Of a stretch of DNA of 64,000 nucleotides, positions 1 to 9,703 are shown in pieces. The position numbers were made by a program, and so were the translations under genes. The DNA comes from Bacteroides sedimenti (GTDB taxonomy: Bacteria; Bacteroidota; Bacteroidia; Bacteroidales; Bacteroidaceae), in NCBI RefSeq assembly GCF_040365225.1, contig NZ_AP028055.1:248001-312000 (forward strand). The letters run 5' to 3'. The notes below the pieces were generated by a model. It was not told the origin of the DNA. It was given only the letters and a program-made list of their open reading frames with translations, and searched no databases. Positions within the stretch are counted from its first letter, which is position 1, and each line of letters opens with the position of its first letter.

Positions 1-1
1 T

Positions 2-1342
2 CTGCCTAAGTTTGTAATCTACTCTTATCCGAAGAACTCTTATTCTACCGGATTCGGAGATAATGCAGAGAATAAGACCAGTCCGGATAAAGCCTATATG
101 GGATTCATGGATGCGCTTGCCCGTGAACTTAAAAACCCATACGCCCGCTGGTATGCAGATAAACTAGCTGAAGATGAGTCCGAAGGATTGTCAAGAGCGA
201 AAGAATTTACTTTCTACCGCCTGATGACAAAGAATCCGCAGAACGTTGTGAAAGCGCAGGTTCCGGATAATCTTCCTCAGGGACTGTTGTTCCGCGATGC
301 AGGATTTGCCCTGATGCACAACAACGTGGCGGATGCGAAAAAGGATGTGATGATAAACTTTACAGCCCTTCCTTTCGGTGCAACCGGACATGCGCATGCT
401 GCCCATAACGGATTCGGCATCAATGTAGGCGGGAAACAACTATATGGTGGTTCGGGCTATTACAGTAACTTTACCGATGCCCATACCCTGATGCATTACC
501 GAACCCGCGGACACAACACCATTCTGGCCGACAGCATGGCACAGTGTATTGGCGAGAATGGCTATGGATGGATTGCCCGCTTCAAGAATACTCCGGCGCT
601 GACCTATGTACTTGGTGATGCCACTCATGCTTACGACTTGATGACTACCGATTTCTGGATTGACAGAATGAAACAGTTTAATGTGGAATATACCAAGAAG
701 AACGGCTTTGGTAATCCGGGAGTAACCCGATTCCGTCGCCACTTTGTATTCCTGCGTCCTGACATCGTGGTGATATATGATGAGCTGAGAGCGAAGAAAC
801 CTATCACATGGACTTGGTTGCTACACTCTTATAATCAGATGGAGAAAGGTGAAAAGGAGAATGTCATTTTTGGCGGAAACGAAGTTGCCAACAGTCGTGT
901 AGATTTGTTCTGCCCCTACGCTTTGAACAATAACCTGACGAACGAATTCTTTTCACCGGCAATTAACTGGAAGCAACGCGGAGGGATGGATGCTTCGGAA
1001 GCTTACGACTACAAGAAGCATTGGCATTCGGAATTAACTACCCAAAGCAAGACTCCGGCAATGCGTTTCTTGGCTGTTATCCAGATTGACAGAGATAAGA
1101 AAACCACCCGTTTGATGGCTCCGAAAGAAATTTCAAAAGGGAAATGGGAAATTGGTGGCTGGAACATTGAAGCGGAGATGGATGGTGCAAAGGCTCCTTT
1201 CCTGATTGTAAGAGACAATAAGGGGAATGCAGTGGAGTACAATCTTCCCGGAAACGGCAAAATTAAAGGAAGCACAGTAATCAAAGAGAGAAATAAAATA
1301 GCGGAGGAGTTAATTGATATTATCCCTGATGCGGCAAAATAA
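2..1342 (+). CDS. Heparinase II/III-like polysaccharide lyase, C-terminal part (5' truncated by window)
   Basis: The reading frame is open from the first bases, so the true start lies upstream; the ATG at 98 is internal. The visible part has the C-terminal beta-sandwich features of heparinase II/III-family lyases: an FGATGHAHAAHNGF segment with the His-x-His pair that in heparinase II supplies catalytic and metal-binding residues, then an Asp/His-containing stretch ending RTRGHNTIL. In the family, these enzymes cleave uronic-acid polysaccharides such as glycosaminoglycans by beta-elimination in the periplasm or at the surface. The N-terminal alpha/alpha toroid and signal peptide are out of view, so the lyase family number and substrate cannot be fixed. 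A SusC/SusD pair follows after 247 bases, which suggests a shared polysaccharide utilisation locus. The family call is fairly secure; the substrate is inference. Confidence 0.75.
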   Translation: MPKFVIYSYPKNSYSTGFGDNAENKTSPDKAYMGFMDALARELKNPYARWYADKLAEDESEGLSRAKEFTFYRLMTKNPQNVVKAQVPDNLPQGLLFRDAGFALMHNNVADAKKDVMINFTALPFGATGHAHAAHNGFGINVGGKQLYGGSGYYSNFTDAHTLMHYRTRGHNTILADSMAQCIGENGYGWIARFKNTPALTYVLGDATHAYDLMTTDFWIDRMKQFNVEYTKKNGFGNPGVTRFRRHFVFLRPDIVVIYDELRAKKPITWTWLLHSYNQMEKGEKENVIFGGNEVANSRVDLFCPYALNNNLTNEFFSPAINWKQRGGMDASEAYDYKKHWHSELTTQSKTPAMRFLAVIQIDRDKKTTRLMAPKEISKGKWEIGGWNIEAEMDGAKAPFLIVRDNKGNAVEYNLPGNGKIKGSTVIKERNKIAEELIDIIPDAAK

Positions 1343-1589
1343 TAATTTATAAACGGATTTGTATAACGAACATTGTTTATCTGGTTGATATTGTAGGCTT
1401 TATGAATGGTTTGTTTTGATGCTGAAACAGTTTTGTAACCTGTTTGATGCACATATTTAATAGAATTTTCAACAAAATTAATATTGAAAAACCACGATTA
1501 AAGGAAGTAAAAACAATACTGAATTTCATGCTATGATAAATGATATACTTTAGCGATAAGTTTAAAACCTAATAATACATTTTTTTAAT

Positions 1590-4500
1590 ATGAAAAAATA
1601 CACGGGATTTATTTTAATGATAATCTTTCTTATCTCAACAGTTTCGGTACATGCCCAAAGCTTGATTGTAAAGGGAAAGGTTACCGACAATGATGGAATA
1701 GAAGTTATTGGTGCAACTGTCACCCTCAAAGGGGTGAAAGGTGTTGGTACTGCAACCGACCTTAACGGGCAGTATTCTATAAAGGTGAACAATCCGGCTA
1801 AGGATGTGCTCGTATTCTCTTTTATAGGTATGGAACCAAAAGAAGTGAAGGTGAACGGCAAGAAACAAATCGATGTTAAGATGACTGTGAATGCCGTTAC
1901 GTTGAACGAAGTAGTAGCCATTGGGTACGCTACCGTGAAGCGTAAGGACCTAACGGGAGCTGTTTCATCAATCTCGGGTAGCGAAGTTGGGAAAGTTCCT
2001 GTAACCAATGTGGCCCAGGCAATAGCCGGTAAAATTGCCGGTGTGAAAGTAACCCAATCTGAAGGTTCGCCCGATGCAAGCATTTCCATTCGTGTGCGTG
2101 GAGGTATGTCAATTACTCAAAGTAATGAGCCTCTCTACATTATTGATGGATTTGTTAGCGATAACGGAATGAATGGATTGGAACCAAGCGATATCGAGAG
2201 CATTGATGTACTGAAGGATGCTTCGGCTACAGCAATCTACGGTTCGGCAGGTGCCAATGGGGTTATCCTTATCACCACAAAGAAAGCAAAAGAGGGTAAG
2301 TCGAATATTACCTACGATATGTACATCGGATTCAAGAAGCTGACTAAACGTGTTGACCTGCTTAGCAACAAGGATTTTGTGAAAATGGAATACGAAAGAG
2401 CTATCCTTAACGGGGATGATGATATTAAGAAATTCCTTTCTATCTATGCCGATCCATATTCATCAAGCGCAGGAACTACTCAGGAAGCCATGATGGCCGC
2501 ATACGGACAGATTGATGGTATCTATGGAAACAGACCGGGTATCAACTGGCAGGACCAAGTGTTTGAAGACAATAATCCTATCTCTCAGAATCACAAAGTA
2601 TCAATAAGCGGAGGTACAAAGAAGTCCAACTACAATGCTTCTATTGCCCGTAACATGGACGATGGTATCATGAAAAACAGCGGACTGGTAAGAACAAACC
2701 TTCGCGCTAAGTTGAACCAGATAGTGAACGACCGACTGACTTTCGGACTGAACATCAACTATACAGATGAGACAACAAAAGGACTGGGTTCGTTAGGTGA
2801 ATCGGGTCAGTTCAGCCGTATGCAGCATATCCTGCAATATCGCCCGGTAATTGGCAAATACGGAAATGACCTCGATCTGCTTACATTCCAGAAAGACCCT
2901 GCTATTGATGAAGACAGCGGAAACCAGATGCAAAATCCATTGATCTCGATCGACGCTGAAGATCGTACAAAGATTAACAAGTATCTTTCTTACAACGGTG
3001 AAGTGGTATTTAAACTGAGCAAAAACCTGACATATCGTGGTACTGCCGGTTTGAGAAACAGAACTACAAGCGAAGAACTGTTCTATAAAGCAGAAAGCCG
3101 TCAGGCTATCAATGCCGGTGCTCCCTGGGGAACCATCAACAAGTATGATTACAATACTTTTGAGTATAACAACACGCTGACTTATGCTCCGAAACTGAAA
3201 AAAGGACACTCTTTCGACGCGATGGTTGGACAGGAAGACTATATGCTTGAAACTAAGTATCTGAGTCTGACTAATACAACTTTCCCTGATAAGAACTTTG
3301 GACTGGATGATATCTCTCTGGGAACAACTCCGGGTATACCATCATCTAACCACATCAAGTACAGAAAGATATCTTTCTTCGGTCGTGTGAACTATAACTA
3401 CAAACAAAGATATCTGGCAACAGCTACCTTACGTGCGGATGGTTCAAACCGTTTCGGTTCGAACAATAAATGGGGTTACTTCCCTGCTGCATCTTTTGCA
3501 TGGAGAGCTTCTGAAGAAGAATTCATTAAAAAATTGGATGTATTCTCTAACCTGAAGGTTCGTCTGGGTTATGGTATGGCAGGTAATGACGGAATTGGTA
3601 ACTACCGTTCACTCTCAAAAATGTCATCAGAGACTACTCCTTTCGGAACAGGTGTTTATACATCTTATGGTAGCTCACAGTTGCCTAACCCTAATGTGAA
3701 ATGGGAAACCAATGTTACTTCCAACTTAGGTATCGACATGGGATTCTTCAATCAGCGCATTCAGGCAACAGTTGATGTATATAACAATGAAACAAGAGAC
3801 TTGCTGCTCGAAACAAGATTGCCACTGTTGTCGGGTTACGCAACAACTATCAGAAACATTGGTAAAACTCAGAACCGTGGTATCGAGGTTTCAATCAATA
3901 CCGTGAATATCAGAAACAAGAACTTTATGTGGGAAACCAGCTTTAACCTGGCTCGCAATGAAAATAAGGTGAAAGCTCTTTCGGATGCCGACTTCTTCAC
4001 AACCCGTTCGGGATGGGTAGGTGCAGCTGAATTCAATGATGACGACTATATCATTCAAAAAGGTGAATCTTTGGGATCGATGTACGGATTTAAACTGGCT
4101 GGAATTTATACTACTGCCGATTTTGACCACTACGATGCTGCAACAAAGAAATATGTATTGAAAGAAGGTGTTCCTTATAATGCATCAGATTATCCGCAGC
4201 CGGGTAGCTGGAAGTTTGTTGATATTGACGGAAAGGATGGAATCACTGCAAACGATAAAACAATTATCGGTAACGCAAACCCCGACCTGATTGGTGGATT
4301 GATTAATAACTTTACTTATAAAGGTTTCGACTTGAGTTTCGCACTTAATTTTCAGGTTGGCGGCGATGTGTACAATGCCAATAAGATGTATTTCACTAAG
4401 ATGAACAACAGACAAAGAAACTCTCTGGCTGTAAGTGCAGACCGCTTTACTTATATCGACCCGGTTGACGGAAAGAATGTATTTACAGATATAACCAGAC

Positions 4501-4829
4501 TTGGTGAGATAAACGAAGGGAAAACAATGGCATCCATCAATGGATCGTCTGTTCTCAAGTTCCACTCCGGATATATTGAAGACGCATCATTCCTTCGTCT
4601 GAACAATATTACCATGGGATATACCATTCCTAAACAATTGTTGCAGAAAGCAAGCATCAACAGCCTCAGAGTATACGCTTCGGCATACAACCTGATGACA
4701 TTGACAGGATATTCAGGATTCGACCCTGAAGTGAATACTAAACCAAATGGTGGATTAACTCCGGGAGTAGACTGGGGAGCATACCCAAGAAGTTTCTCTT
4801 TTGTGTTTGGACTTAATCTTTCATTCTAA
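1590..4829 (+). CDS. SusC/RagA-type TonB-dependent outer-membrane transporter (no STN domain)
   Basis: This 1079-residue protein has a signal peptide (about residues 1-23, ending VHAQ), a carboxypeptidase-regulatory-like beta-sandwich (about 26-95), a TonB-box-like segment (LNEVVAIGYATV), a plug domain (about 115-230, with the IRVRGGMS and SATAIYGSAGANGVILITTKK signatures) and a long TonB-dependent beta-barrel ending in Phe. SusC proteins import oligosaccharides across the outer membrane with energy from TonB/ExbBD, working with a SusD lid protein. It lacks the N-terminal STN signalling domain seen in the two SusC proteins further along, so it is probably not controlled by an ECF/anti-sigma relay. 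The SusD partner starts 18 bases after its stop. A weak -7-like sequence (TACTTTAG, 1546-1553) lies upstream. The substrate is unknown; the upstream lyase is the only hint. Confidence 0.95.
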   Translation: MKKYTGFILMIIFLISTVSVHAQSLIVKGKVTDNDGIEVIGATVTLKGVKGVGTATDLNGQYSIKVNNPAKDVLVFSFIGMEPKEVKVNGKKQIDVKMTVNAVTLNEVVAIGYATVKRKDLTGAVSSISGSEVGKVPVTNVAQAIAGKIAGVKVTQSEGSPDASISIRVRGGMSITQSNEPLYIIDGFVSDNGMNGLEPSDIESIDVLKDASATAIYGSAGANGVILITTKKAKEGKSNITYDMYIGFKKLTKRVDLLSNKDFVKMEYERAILNGDDDIKKFLSIYADPYSSSAGTTQEAMMAAYGQIDGIYGNRPGINWQDQVFEDNNPISQNHKVSISGGTKKSNYNASIARNMDDGIMKNSGLVRTNLRAKLNQIVNDRLTFGLNINYTDETTKGLGSLGESGQFSRMQHILQYRPVIGKYGNDLDLLTFQKDPAIDEDSGNQMQNPLISIDAEDRTKINKYLSYNGEVVFKLSKNLTYRGTAGLRNRTTSEELFYKAESRQAINAGAPWGTINKYDYNTFEYNNTLTYAPKLKKGHSFDAMVGQEDYMLETKYLSLTNTTFPDKNFGLDDISLGTTPGIPSSNHIKYRKISFFGRVNYNYKQRYLATATLRADGSNRFGSNNKWGYFPAASFAWRASEEEFIKKLDVFSNLKVRLGYGMAGNDGIGNYRSLSKMSSETTPFGTGVYTSYGSSQLPNPNVKWETNVTSNLGIDMGFFNQRIQATVDVYNNETRDLLLETRLPLLSGYATTIRNIGKTQNRGIEVSINTVNIRNKNFMWETSFNLARNENKVKALSDADFFTTRSGWVGAAEFNDDDYIIQKGESLGSMYGFKLAGIYTTADFDHYDAATKKYVLKEGVPYNASDYPQPGSWKFVDIDGKDGITANDKTIIGNANPDLIGGLINNFTYKGFDLSFALNFQVGGDVYNANKMYFTKMNNRQRNSLAVSADRFTYIDPVDGKNVFTDITRLGEINEGKTMASINGSSVLKFHSGYIEDASFLRLNNITMGYTIPKQLLQKASINSLRVYASAYNLMTLTGYSGFDPEVNTKPNGGLTPGVDWGAYPRSFSFVFGLNLSF

Positions 4830-4847
4830 CTATAAAACTGATATTAT

Positions 4848-6524
4848 ATGAAGACATTAAATAAATGCAAGGCTTATAAGAAAATTGGCAAGCTGATGTT
4901 TGTTGCAGCCTTTATGGGATTGGCAACATCATGCAACGACCAGTTGAAAGAGGAGGTTTTCAACTTCTACGATGTGAACGAGTATTTTAAGGATACTGAA
5001 AATCTGGATATGGCTGTAAATGGAGTGTACGAAACCTTCAGCAACATATCAACCTACGGACAGTACTGGATGGTGTATGACACTGATACAGATATATCGC
5101 ACATACAGGGAGCTAGTATCGGACACGTGGCCCGCGATTTGGGACACTATAATGCCTATGCAACCCACTCATGGCTGCAGGAGTCATGGCAGTTGTACTA
5201 CCGGGGCATTGACCGTGCAAACACAATTCTTGAAAGATGCGGAGATGTAACGCTGAAAGGTGAAGCAGCCGACACGATAAAATACAAGAAACTGGTGGCT
5301 CAGACTAAATGCCTCAGAGCAATGTGTTATTTTGACCTGGTACGCCTTTTCGGCGATGTGCCGTTTAAACTGAATGCATCAAAGGATGGTGACGATTTTA
5401 AATTGCCAAAGACAGACAGAAATGTGATTTATGACCAGATATTCAAGGATTTCGAAGAAGCAATTCCTGATCTTCAATGGAGAGATGCTGAAGAGCGTAT
5501 AAATAAGGGCGCTGCAATGGGATTACTTGCCCGCGCTTATATGTTCCGCGGAGGATACTCACTCTATGGATCCGGACTGGTTGGTGAAATGAAACGCTCT
5601 GACAATTATAAGGAGTACTATCAAAAAGCTCAGACAGTGTTGAACGAGTTGGTCGATTCAAATCAACATGGTTTGCTAAGCAGCTACGAAAGAGTATTCA
5701 GAAATATGTGTGAGCAGGTTTACGATCCATTTGAAAACATCTGCGAAATTGCATTCTTTACCCCAACCGGACAGCCCCTGGGTGCTAGCGTAATGGGAAC
5801 ATACAATGGACCAAGCATTGCACAGACATCCATCTACGGCCGTGCCAATTCATTCATAAAGACTCACCATTTCTTCTATGATACTTATGAAAGTGGCGAT
5901 TTAAGAAGAAGTGTGGCTATTGCTACATTCCAGATTTCCAATACCGATGCGGCAACAAACACCACTAGCGAGATACCAAGAAGCAAGAGCTACACTTGGG
6001 CTCCCGGAAAATGGAGAAGAAACTGGCATACAGGTGCAGTGAAGGATAACAATAACACGGATGTTAATGTGGTACTGTTGCGCTATTCTGATGTATTGCT
6101 GATGCTTGCCGAGGTAGAGAATGAACTGAACAACGGACCTACTGCAAAAGCAATCGAGTGCGTTAACCAGGTTCGCAGAAGAGCATTCGGGCTTCCTTAT
6201 AAAACAGCCGATGCTGTACGCGACCTCAAAGTAACCGACTTTGCAGATAAAAATGCATTCTTCGATTATCTGTTTAAAGAACGTGCCCGCGAACTCTGCT
6301 TCGAAGGTGGAAGACGTCTGGACTTGGTTCGCTGGAACCTGCTGGGGAAAGCAATCATGGATACAAAGACTAAGTTTGATGAAGCTATGGCAAGTAAATT
6401 ATTTGGTAAATACTCATTCCTTGCTGGTGAACGCTATACAGCCGGTAAACATGAGCTATATCCTATCCCTGATTACGATATAAGAGAAACAAAAGGTCTT
6501 ATCATACAAAATCCAGGATATTAA
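4848..6524 (+). CDS. SusD/RagB-family surface glycan-binding lipoprotein
   Basis: This 558-residue protein has a lipoprotein signal with the cleavage cysteine at residue 29 (ATSC, then NDQLKEE, an acidic stretch that fits surface export in Bacteroides). The rest is the all-helical, TPR-containing SusD/RagB fold. Recognisable segments are the N-terminal SusD-like region (about 35-230, with KCLRAMCYFDLVRLFGDVP), the RYSDVLLMLAEVENEL helix and the C-terminal FKERARELCFEGGRRLDLVRW motif. SusD caps the SusC barrel and hands over bound oligosaccharide. It is 18 bases downstream of the SusC gene and is doubtless co-transcribed with it. A strong stem-loop (6534-6571) follows the stop and may reduce read-through to the next gene. 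Confidence 0.95.
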   Translation: MKTLNKCKAYKKIGKLMFVAAFMGLATSCNDQLKEEVFNFYDVNEYFKDTENLDMAVNGVYETFSNISTYGQYWMVYDTDTDISHIQGASIGHVARDLGHYNAYATHSWLQESWQLYYRGIDRANTILERCGDVTLKGEAADTIKYKKLVAQTKCLRAMCYFDLVRLFGDVPFKLNASKDGDDFKLPKTDRNVIYDQIFKDFEEAIPDLQWRDAEERINKGAAMGLLARAYMFRGGYSLYGSGLVGEMKRSDNYKEYYQKAQTVLNELVDSNQHGLLSSYERVFRNMCEQVYDPFENICEIAFFTPTGQPLGASVMGTYNGPSIAQTSIYGRANSFIKTHHFFYDTYESGDLRRSVAIATFQISNTDAATNTTSEIPRSKSYTWAPGKWRRNWHTGAVKDNNNTDVNVVLLRYSDVLLMLAEVENELNNGPTAKAIECVNQVRRRAFGLPYKTADAVRDLKVTDFADKNAFFDYLFKERARELCFEGGRRLDLVRWNLLGKAIMDTKTKFDEAMASKLFGKYSFLAGERYTAGKHELYPIPDYDIRETKGLIIQNPGY

Positions 6525-6533
6525 TATTATATA

Positions 6534-6578
6534 GAGGTTGCCTGGGAACAATTTAACTCCCGGGCAACCTCTTTGATC
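6534..6578 (+). terminator. Stem-loop after susD-like gene (terminator or attenuator)
   Basis: Bases 6534-6547 and 6558-6571 form a 14-bp stem with one G-T pair (arm GAGGTTGCCTGGGA). The following tract is only mildly U-rich (CTTTGATCTCTTC). It lies between the SusD-like gene and the next exported protein, so it may reduce rather than abolish read-through. Confidence 0.6.
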
Positions 6579-6618
6579 TCTTCGATAATCAAAACAACAA
6601 CTTAAAAACAATGCTTGT

Positions 6619-7617
6619 ATGAAGAAAATTTTTACTACAATTACTTGTATTGCATTTGCAGCAATGACTGTTAATGCACAGCGAATAAACAATCTTACAA
6701 TTGATGGAGTTACTCCACTGTCAAAGTATGCCTCTTTTACTCCGGGTGCCAATCCTGGTGAGATTCAGATGGTATTCCTTCCAAACCAGGACCTCACTAA
6801 TCTGAAGGTTACACCAACTATGTCAGCCTACTACAGCCTTAAAACTCCGGCTACAATGCCTACTGATTTTTCATCTATGCAGAGTGTAACGATAAGTAAT
6901 GATACTTTAAGTGCAACTTATAACATTGTCTTCAAGAGCATCAAACCAATTTCATTACCGGTTGCACAGTTTGATTTCGCTACAGCATGGACTTCTGCTA
7001 CAGAAGGATGGGCTGGCTCATGTGCTGAGCCCGATGCCAGTGGTAATGTGAAGTTAGGAAGCGGAAGCCGCAGCTTGATTTTGGCCTTTAAAGATGCTCC
7101 TGGAGCTTTTTCTTATCAGATCAATGTGGCAAGTACCACTTGGGATCCCCTAAATGTCTTTGATGTTCAGGAATCTGCCGATGGCATTACATGGAATACG
7201 GTAGCACAGTACAACGGTTCGACCCCAATGCCGCTATCAACAGCTACACCTGCTGAGAAAACTCAGAACAAGACATTGGATGCAGCATCAAGATATGTAC
7301 GTTTTATCTATTCAAACAGAAAGGCATCAAACGTAACGGTAGCAAAGGTTTCAGTTGCTAAAAATTTGGGAACAGGCATTGCTTCAGAGACTGCTGCAAG
7401 TGAGTCGGCATATTATGTTCCTGCTACAAAAAGCCTGATGATTAATGGCATTGAAAATGTGGCTAAGGTAAGAATATGTGATATTTCGGGCAAGCTTTTA
7501 TTGGACGAAAAGGCTTCGGACAATGTAATCAGCCTGAACTCTTTGGCAAAAGGAACTTATATTGTAGTTCTGGTTACTAAAGATGGAAAAACGCTTCCTT
7601 CTAAAATAAACATTTGA
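6619..7617 (+). CDS. Secreted protein with T9SS type A-like C-terminal domain
   Basis: This 332-residue protein has a clear signal peptide (about 1-20, ending VNAQ). The middle (about 120-245) resembles a beta-sandwich with discoidin-like features, such as a predicted ASRYVRFIYSNR strand near its end; this reading is tentative. The C-terminal ~65 residues fit the type IX secretion-like sorting domain, with the VRICDISGKLLLDE and LAKGTYIVVLVTKDGK segments. It is the third gene after SusC and SusD, 94 bases past the SusD stop and behind a stem-loop, which is the usual position of a surface glycan-binding protein or accessory enzyme. No catalytic motif is visible. A glycan-binding role is inferred from position only. 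Confidence 0.7.
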   Translation: MKKIFTTITCIAFAAMTVNAQRINNLTIDGVTPLSKYASFTPGANPGEIQMVFLPNQDLTNLKVTPTMSAYYSLKTPATMPTDFSSMQSVTISNDTLSATYNIVFKSIKPISLPVAQFDFATAWTSATEGWAGSCAEPDASGNVKLGSGSRSLILAFKDAPGAFSYQINVASTTWDPLNVFDVQESADGITWNTVAQYNGSTPMPLSTATPAEKTQNKTLDAASRYVRFIYSNRKASNVTVAKVSVAKNLGTGIASETAASESAYYVPATKSLMINGIENVAKVRICDISGKLLLDEKASDNVISLNSLAKGTYIVVLVTKDGKTLPSKINI

Positions 7618-7650
7618 TTTTACTTATATAATTAAGTCCCTAAAACAATT

Positions 7651-7712
7651 CCCCCTGTTTTAACTCTCGCTATTAAAAAGAGAGAGTTGAAACAGGGGGA
7701 TTGATTTTTTAT
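7651..7712 (+). terminator. Rho-independent terminator of first SusCD locus
   Basis: Arms at 7651-7668 and 7682-7699 pair over 18 bp with one G-T pair (CCCCCTGTTTTAACTCTC against GAGAGTTGAAACAGGGGG), followed by ATTGATTTTTTATT. This is a strong intrinsic terminator closing the transcription unit that begins with SusC at 1590. Confidence 0.9.
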
Positions 7713-7858
7713 TCTCTTTAGTGTATGTGTTGTAGCGGTACTGTATTTAGTAAATACCACCTAATAATAAAATGCCGCCGAATGCAACTAATAAAATTAA
7801 GCCATTAAGACTCTACAGTGTAAAATGAACAATATCCGGTGAAGCGGCATTATAAAGA

Positions 7859-8035
7859 TCACATATTAATTGTATGTGAACTTTGTTCGTGTAACACCCA
7901 TACAACAAGTGCTGCAAGGGTAATGAAAATCATCGCAAAAACTGCGATTATGATATATTTTTCCAGTTGTTCATGTTCGGGATTGATAAACCCGTGTTCG
8001 TTGTATTTACAAAGATACTTTTTAATTTTAGTCAT
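7859..8035 (-). CDS. Small single-pass membrane protein, 58 aa
   Basis: A short minus-strand frame starts at the ATG complementary to 8033-8035 and ends at 7859-7861. The product begins MTKIKKYLCKYNEHGFINPE and has a charged N-terminal half (residues 1-26), a single hydrophobic helix (about 28-47, YIIIAVFAMIFITLAALVVW) and a short polar tail. A perfect Bacteroides -7 element (TATATTTG) lies on the same strand at 8067-8074, about 30 bases upstream of the start. Coding-like composition, a clean membrane segment and a promoter make it more convincing than the overlapping plus-strand frame (7839-8156). I do not recognise a family. A small regulatory or accessory membrane protein is the most that can be said. 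Confidence 0.6.
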   Translation of the reverse strand: MTKIKKYLCKYNEHGFINPEHEQLEKYIIIAVFAMIFITLAALVVWVLHEQSSHTINM

Positions 8036-8066
8036 AATAATCGTTTCAAAGAAAGTTAGGGTTTTG

Positions 8067-8074
8067 CAAATATA
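8067..8074 (-). promoter_or_regulatory. -7 promoter element for the 58-aa membrane protein gene
   Basis: The minus-strand sequence TATATTTG matches the Bacteroides -7 consensus TAnnTTTG exactly. The expected start of transcription is near 8060, giving a leader of about 25 bases to the ATG at 8035. No clear -33 TTTG was found, so the call rests on the -7 box and its position. Confidence 0.5.
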
Positions 8075-8393
8075 TAGATTTATAAAGCCTGAATGCCCTA
8101 TGGATGGACTGTTTTATACTATTTTAGTATTTAAAAATGTTAATTTAATAATATAAAAAAGATTAAAATATAGATGTAGCATGAATATAATCAAGATGAA
8201 ATATGGGTATATTAGTTTTGTTGCAAAATGGATTAGGAGACGGAATTTGCTGTAAATTAAAGGTTTTTGGGATAATTCATATTTTATTTCCCCTGGTTTT
8301 GCATGTGCCTGGAGATTTTTTTTATCCTGATAAAATACCATTATGATGCAGATTGGATGACTGGCTGTTAATCATAACTGTTTCTGTAGGAGA

Positions 8394-8424
8394 TTTGTTA
8401 TTGTAATTATTATGAATATCTTTG
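8394..8424 (+). promoter_or_regulatory. Bacteroides-type promoter of manC
   Basis: TTTG at 8394-8397 and TATCTTTG at 8417-8424 are separated by 19 bases, matching the Bacteroides primary-sigma consensus (TTTG at -33, TAnnTTTG at -7). The predicted start of transcription is about 8431, leaving a leader of about 26 bases before the ATG at 8457. Confidence 0.75.
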
Positions 8425-8456
8425 CGTGATGCAATAAAAACTATAATGAAGATCCG

Positions 8457-9506
8457 ATGAAGAGTACACATGTTGTGATAATGGCCGGTGGAATTGGAAG
8501 CAGATTCTGGCCGATGAGCACTCCCGAATGCCCCAAGCAGTTTATTGATGTGATGGGATGCGGAAGAACACTGATTCAACTTACTGCAGACAGGTTTACA
8601 GACGTATGCCCTCCCGAGAATATATGGGTGGTAACATCTGCAAAGTATACAGCTATAGTAAAGGAGCAGTTGCCGGATATACCTGAAAGCAACATACTGG
8701 CCGAACCTTGTATGCGCAACACCGCACCGTGCATCGCTTATGTTTCCTGGAAAATTAAGGTGAAATATCCCAATGCTAACATTGTTGTAACTCCTTCAGA
8801 TCAGTTGGTGATCAACACAACCGAGTTTCAGCGGGTAATAAAACGTGCACTTGCATTCACCGAAAACAGTGACGCTATCGTTACACTGGGTATCAAACCT
8901 AACAGACCGGAAACAGGATATGGATACATCGCCGCTGGTGAAGAAATGGAAACCAGCAAGGAGATTTGTAGGGTAGATGCATTCCGTGAAAAACCTGACA
9001 AAGCAACAGCCGAGAAATACTTGGCAGCCGGGAATTATTTGTGGAATGCAGGCATCTTTGTGTGGAATGTAAAAACAATATCGGCCGCACTAAGAGTTTA
9101 TGCACCCGAAATTGCAGAGATTTTCGATAAAATATATACCGATTTTTACACTGAACGCGAAACGGAATCGATTAACAGGTGTTTCCCCGACTGTGAGAAC
9201 ATTTCGATCGATTATGCGGTAATGGAAAATGCCGAAGAGATTTATGTAATGCCTGCCGAATTTGGATGGTCCGACTTGGGCACATGGGGAGCGCTCCGAG
9301 GTTTAATGCCTCAGGACGATTTCGGAAATGCATCGGTGGGAACCGTGAAAATGGTGGAAAGTACAAATTGTATGGTGCATGTACCCCAGGAAAAACGTGT
9401 TGTGATACAGGGACTGGATGGATACATCGTGGCCGAGAAGGATAATACCTTACTGATTTGTCGAATGGAAGAAGAACAGCGTATAAAGGAATTCAGCGCT
9501 GAGTAA
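8457..9506 (+). CDS. manC: Mannose-1-phosphate guanylyltransferase (GDP-mannose pyrophosphorylase)
   Basis: This 349-residue cytoplasmic nucleotidyltransferase makes GDP-mannose from mannose-1-phosphate and GTP, the precursor for mannose, fucose and related residues in surface glycans. The N-terminus carries the sugar-nucleotidyltransferase signature GGIGSRFWPMS followed by PKQF. Further family motifs are EPCMRNTAP (about 82-90), TPSDQ (about 117-121), GYGYI and the FREKPDKATAEKYL segment, and FGWSDLGTWGAL near 265. The length matches the short (monofunctional) form; there is no C-terminal cupin/isomerase domain as in AlgA-type enzymes. It has its own promoter and is followed by a strong terminator, so it is transcribed alone. 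It probably serves several glycan pathways, possibly including the surface-polysaccharide genes elsewhere in the window. Confidence 0.93.
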   Translation: MKSTHVVIMAGGIGSRFWPMSTPECPKQFIDVMGCGRTLIQLTADRFTDVCPPENIWVVTSAKYTAIVKEQLPDIPESNILAEPCMRNTAPCIAYVSWKIKVKYPNANIVVTPSDQLVINTTEFQRVIKRALAFTENSDAIVTLGIKPNRPETGYGYIAAGEEMETSKEICRVDAFREKPDKATAEKYLAAGNYLWNAGIFVWNVKTISAALRVYAPEIAEIFDKIYTDFYTERETESINRCFPDCENISIDYAVMENAEEIYVMPAEFGWSDLGTWGALRGLMPQDDFGNASVGTVKMVESTNCMVHVPQEKRVVIQGLDGYIVAEKDNTLLICRMEEEQRIKEFSAE

Positions 9507-9527
9507 GTTCTAAATAACAATAGAAAT

Positions 9528-9582
9528 TACGGGCAATTGTTCTCTTGAAAGAAAAGAAAACAGTTTGCCCGTATTTTTTTTT
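9528..9582 (+). terminator. Terminator of manC
   Basis: TACGGGCAA (9528-9536) pairs with TTGCCCGTA (9565-9573) and is followed directly by a run of T residues (9574-9582). The loop is long (28 bases), with partial inner pairing between TTCTCTT and AAGAAAA. Confidence 0.85.
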
Positions 9583-9703
9583 AATTTTTAGTAAACATTC
9601 TCATCTCTTGTTTGTTCTTGTTAAGTAAATCAGTGCAATATTCGATATTGTAACTGGTTATAAAGCTATTTAACTATTGTGTTTAACTAATAAATCGTGA
9701 ATT

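Larger units (their letters stand above)
8036..8456. other. Intergenic region between divergent 58-aa gene and manC
   Basis: This A+T-rich stretch holds the two divergent promoters listed separately (8067-8074 on minus, 8394-8424 on plus). I see no convincing coding frame in the 320 bases between them. Confidence 0.6.

Noticed and set aside
7839..8156. A 105-residue plus-strand frame
   Set aside because: It overlaps the more convincing 58-residue minus-strand membrane protein, is Cys/Ser-rich without a family pattern, and runs through that gene's promoter.
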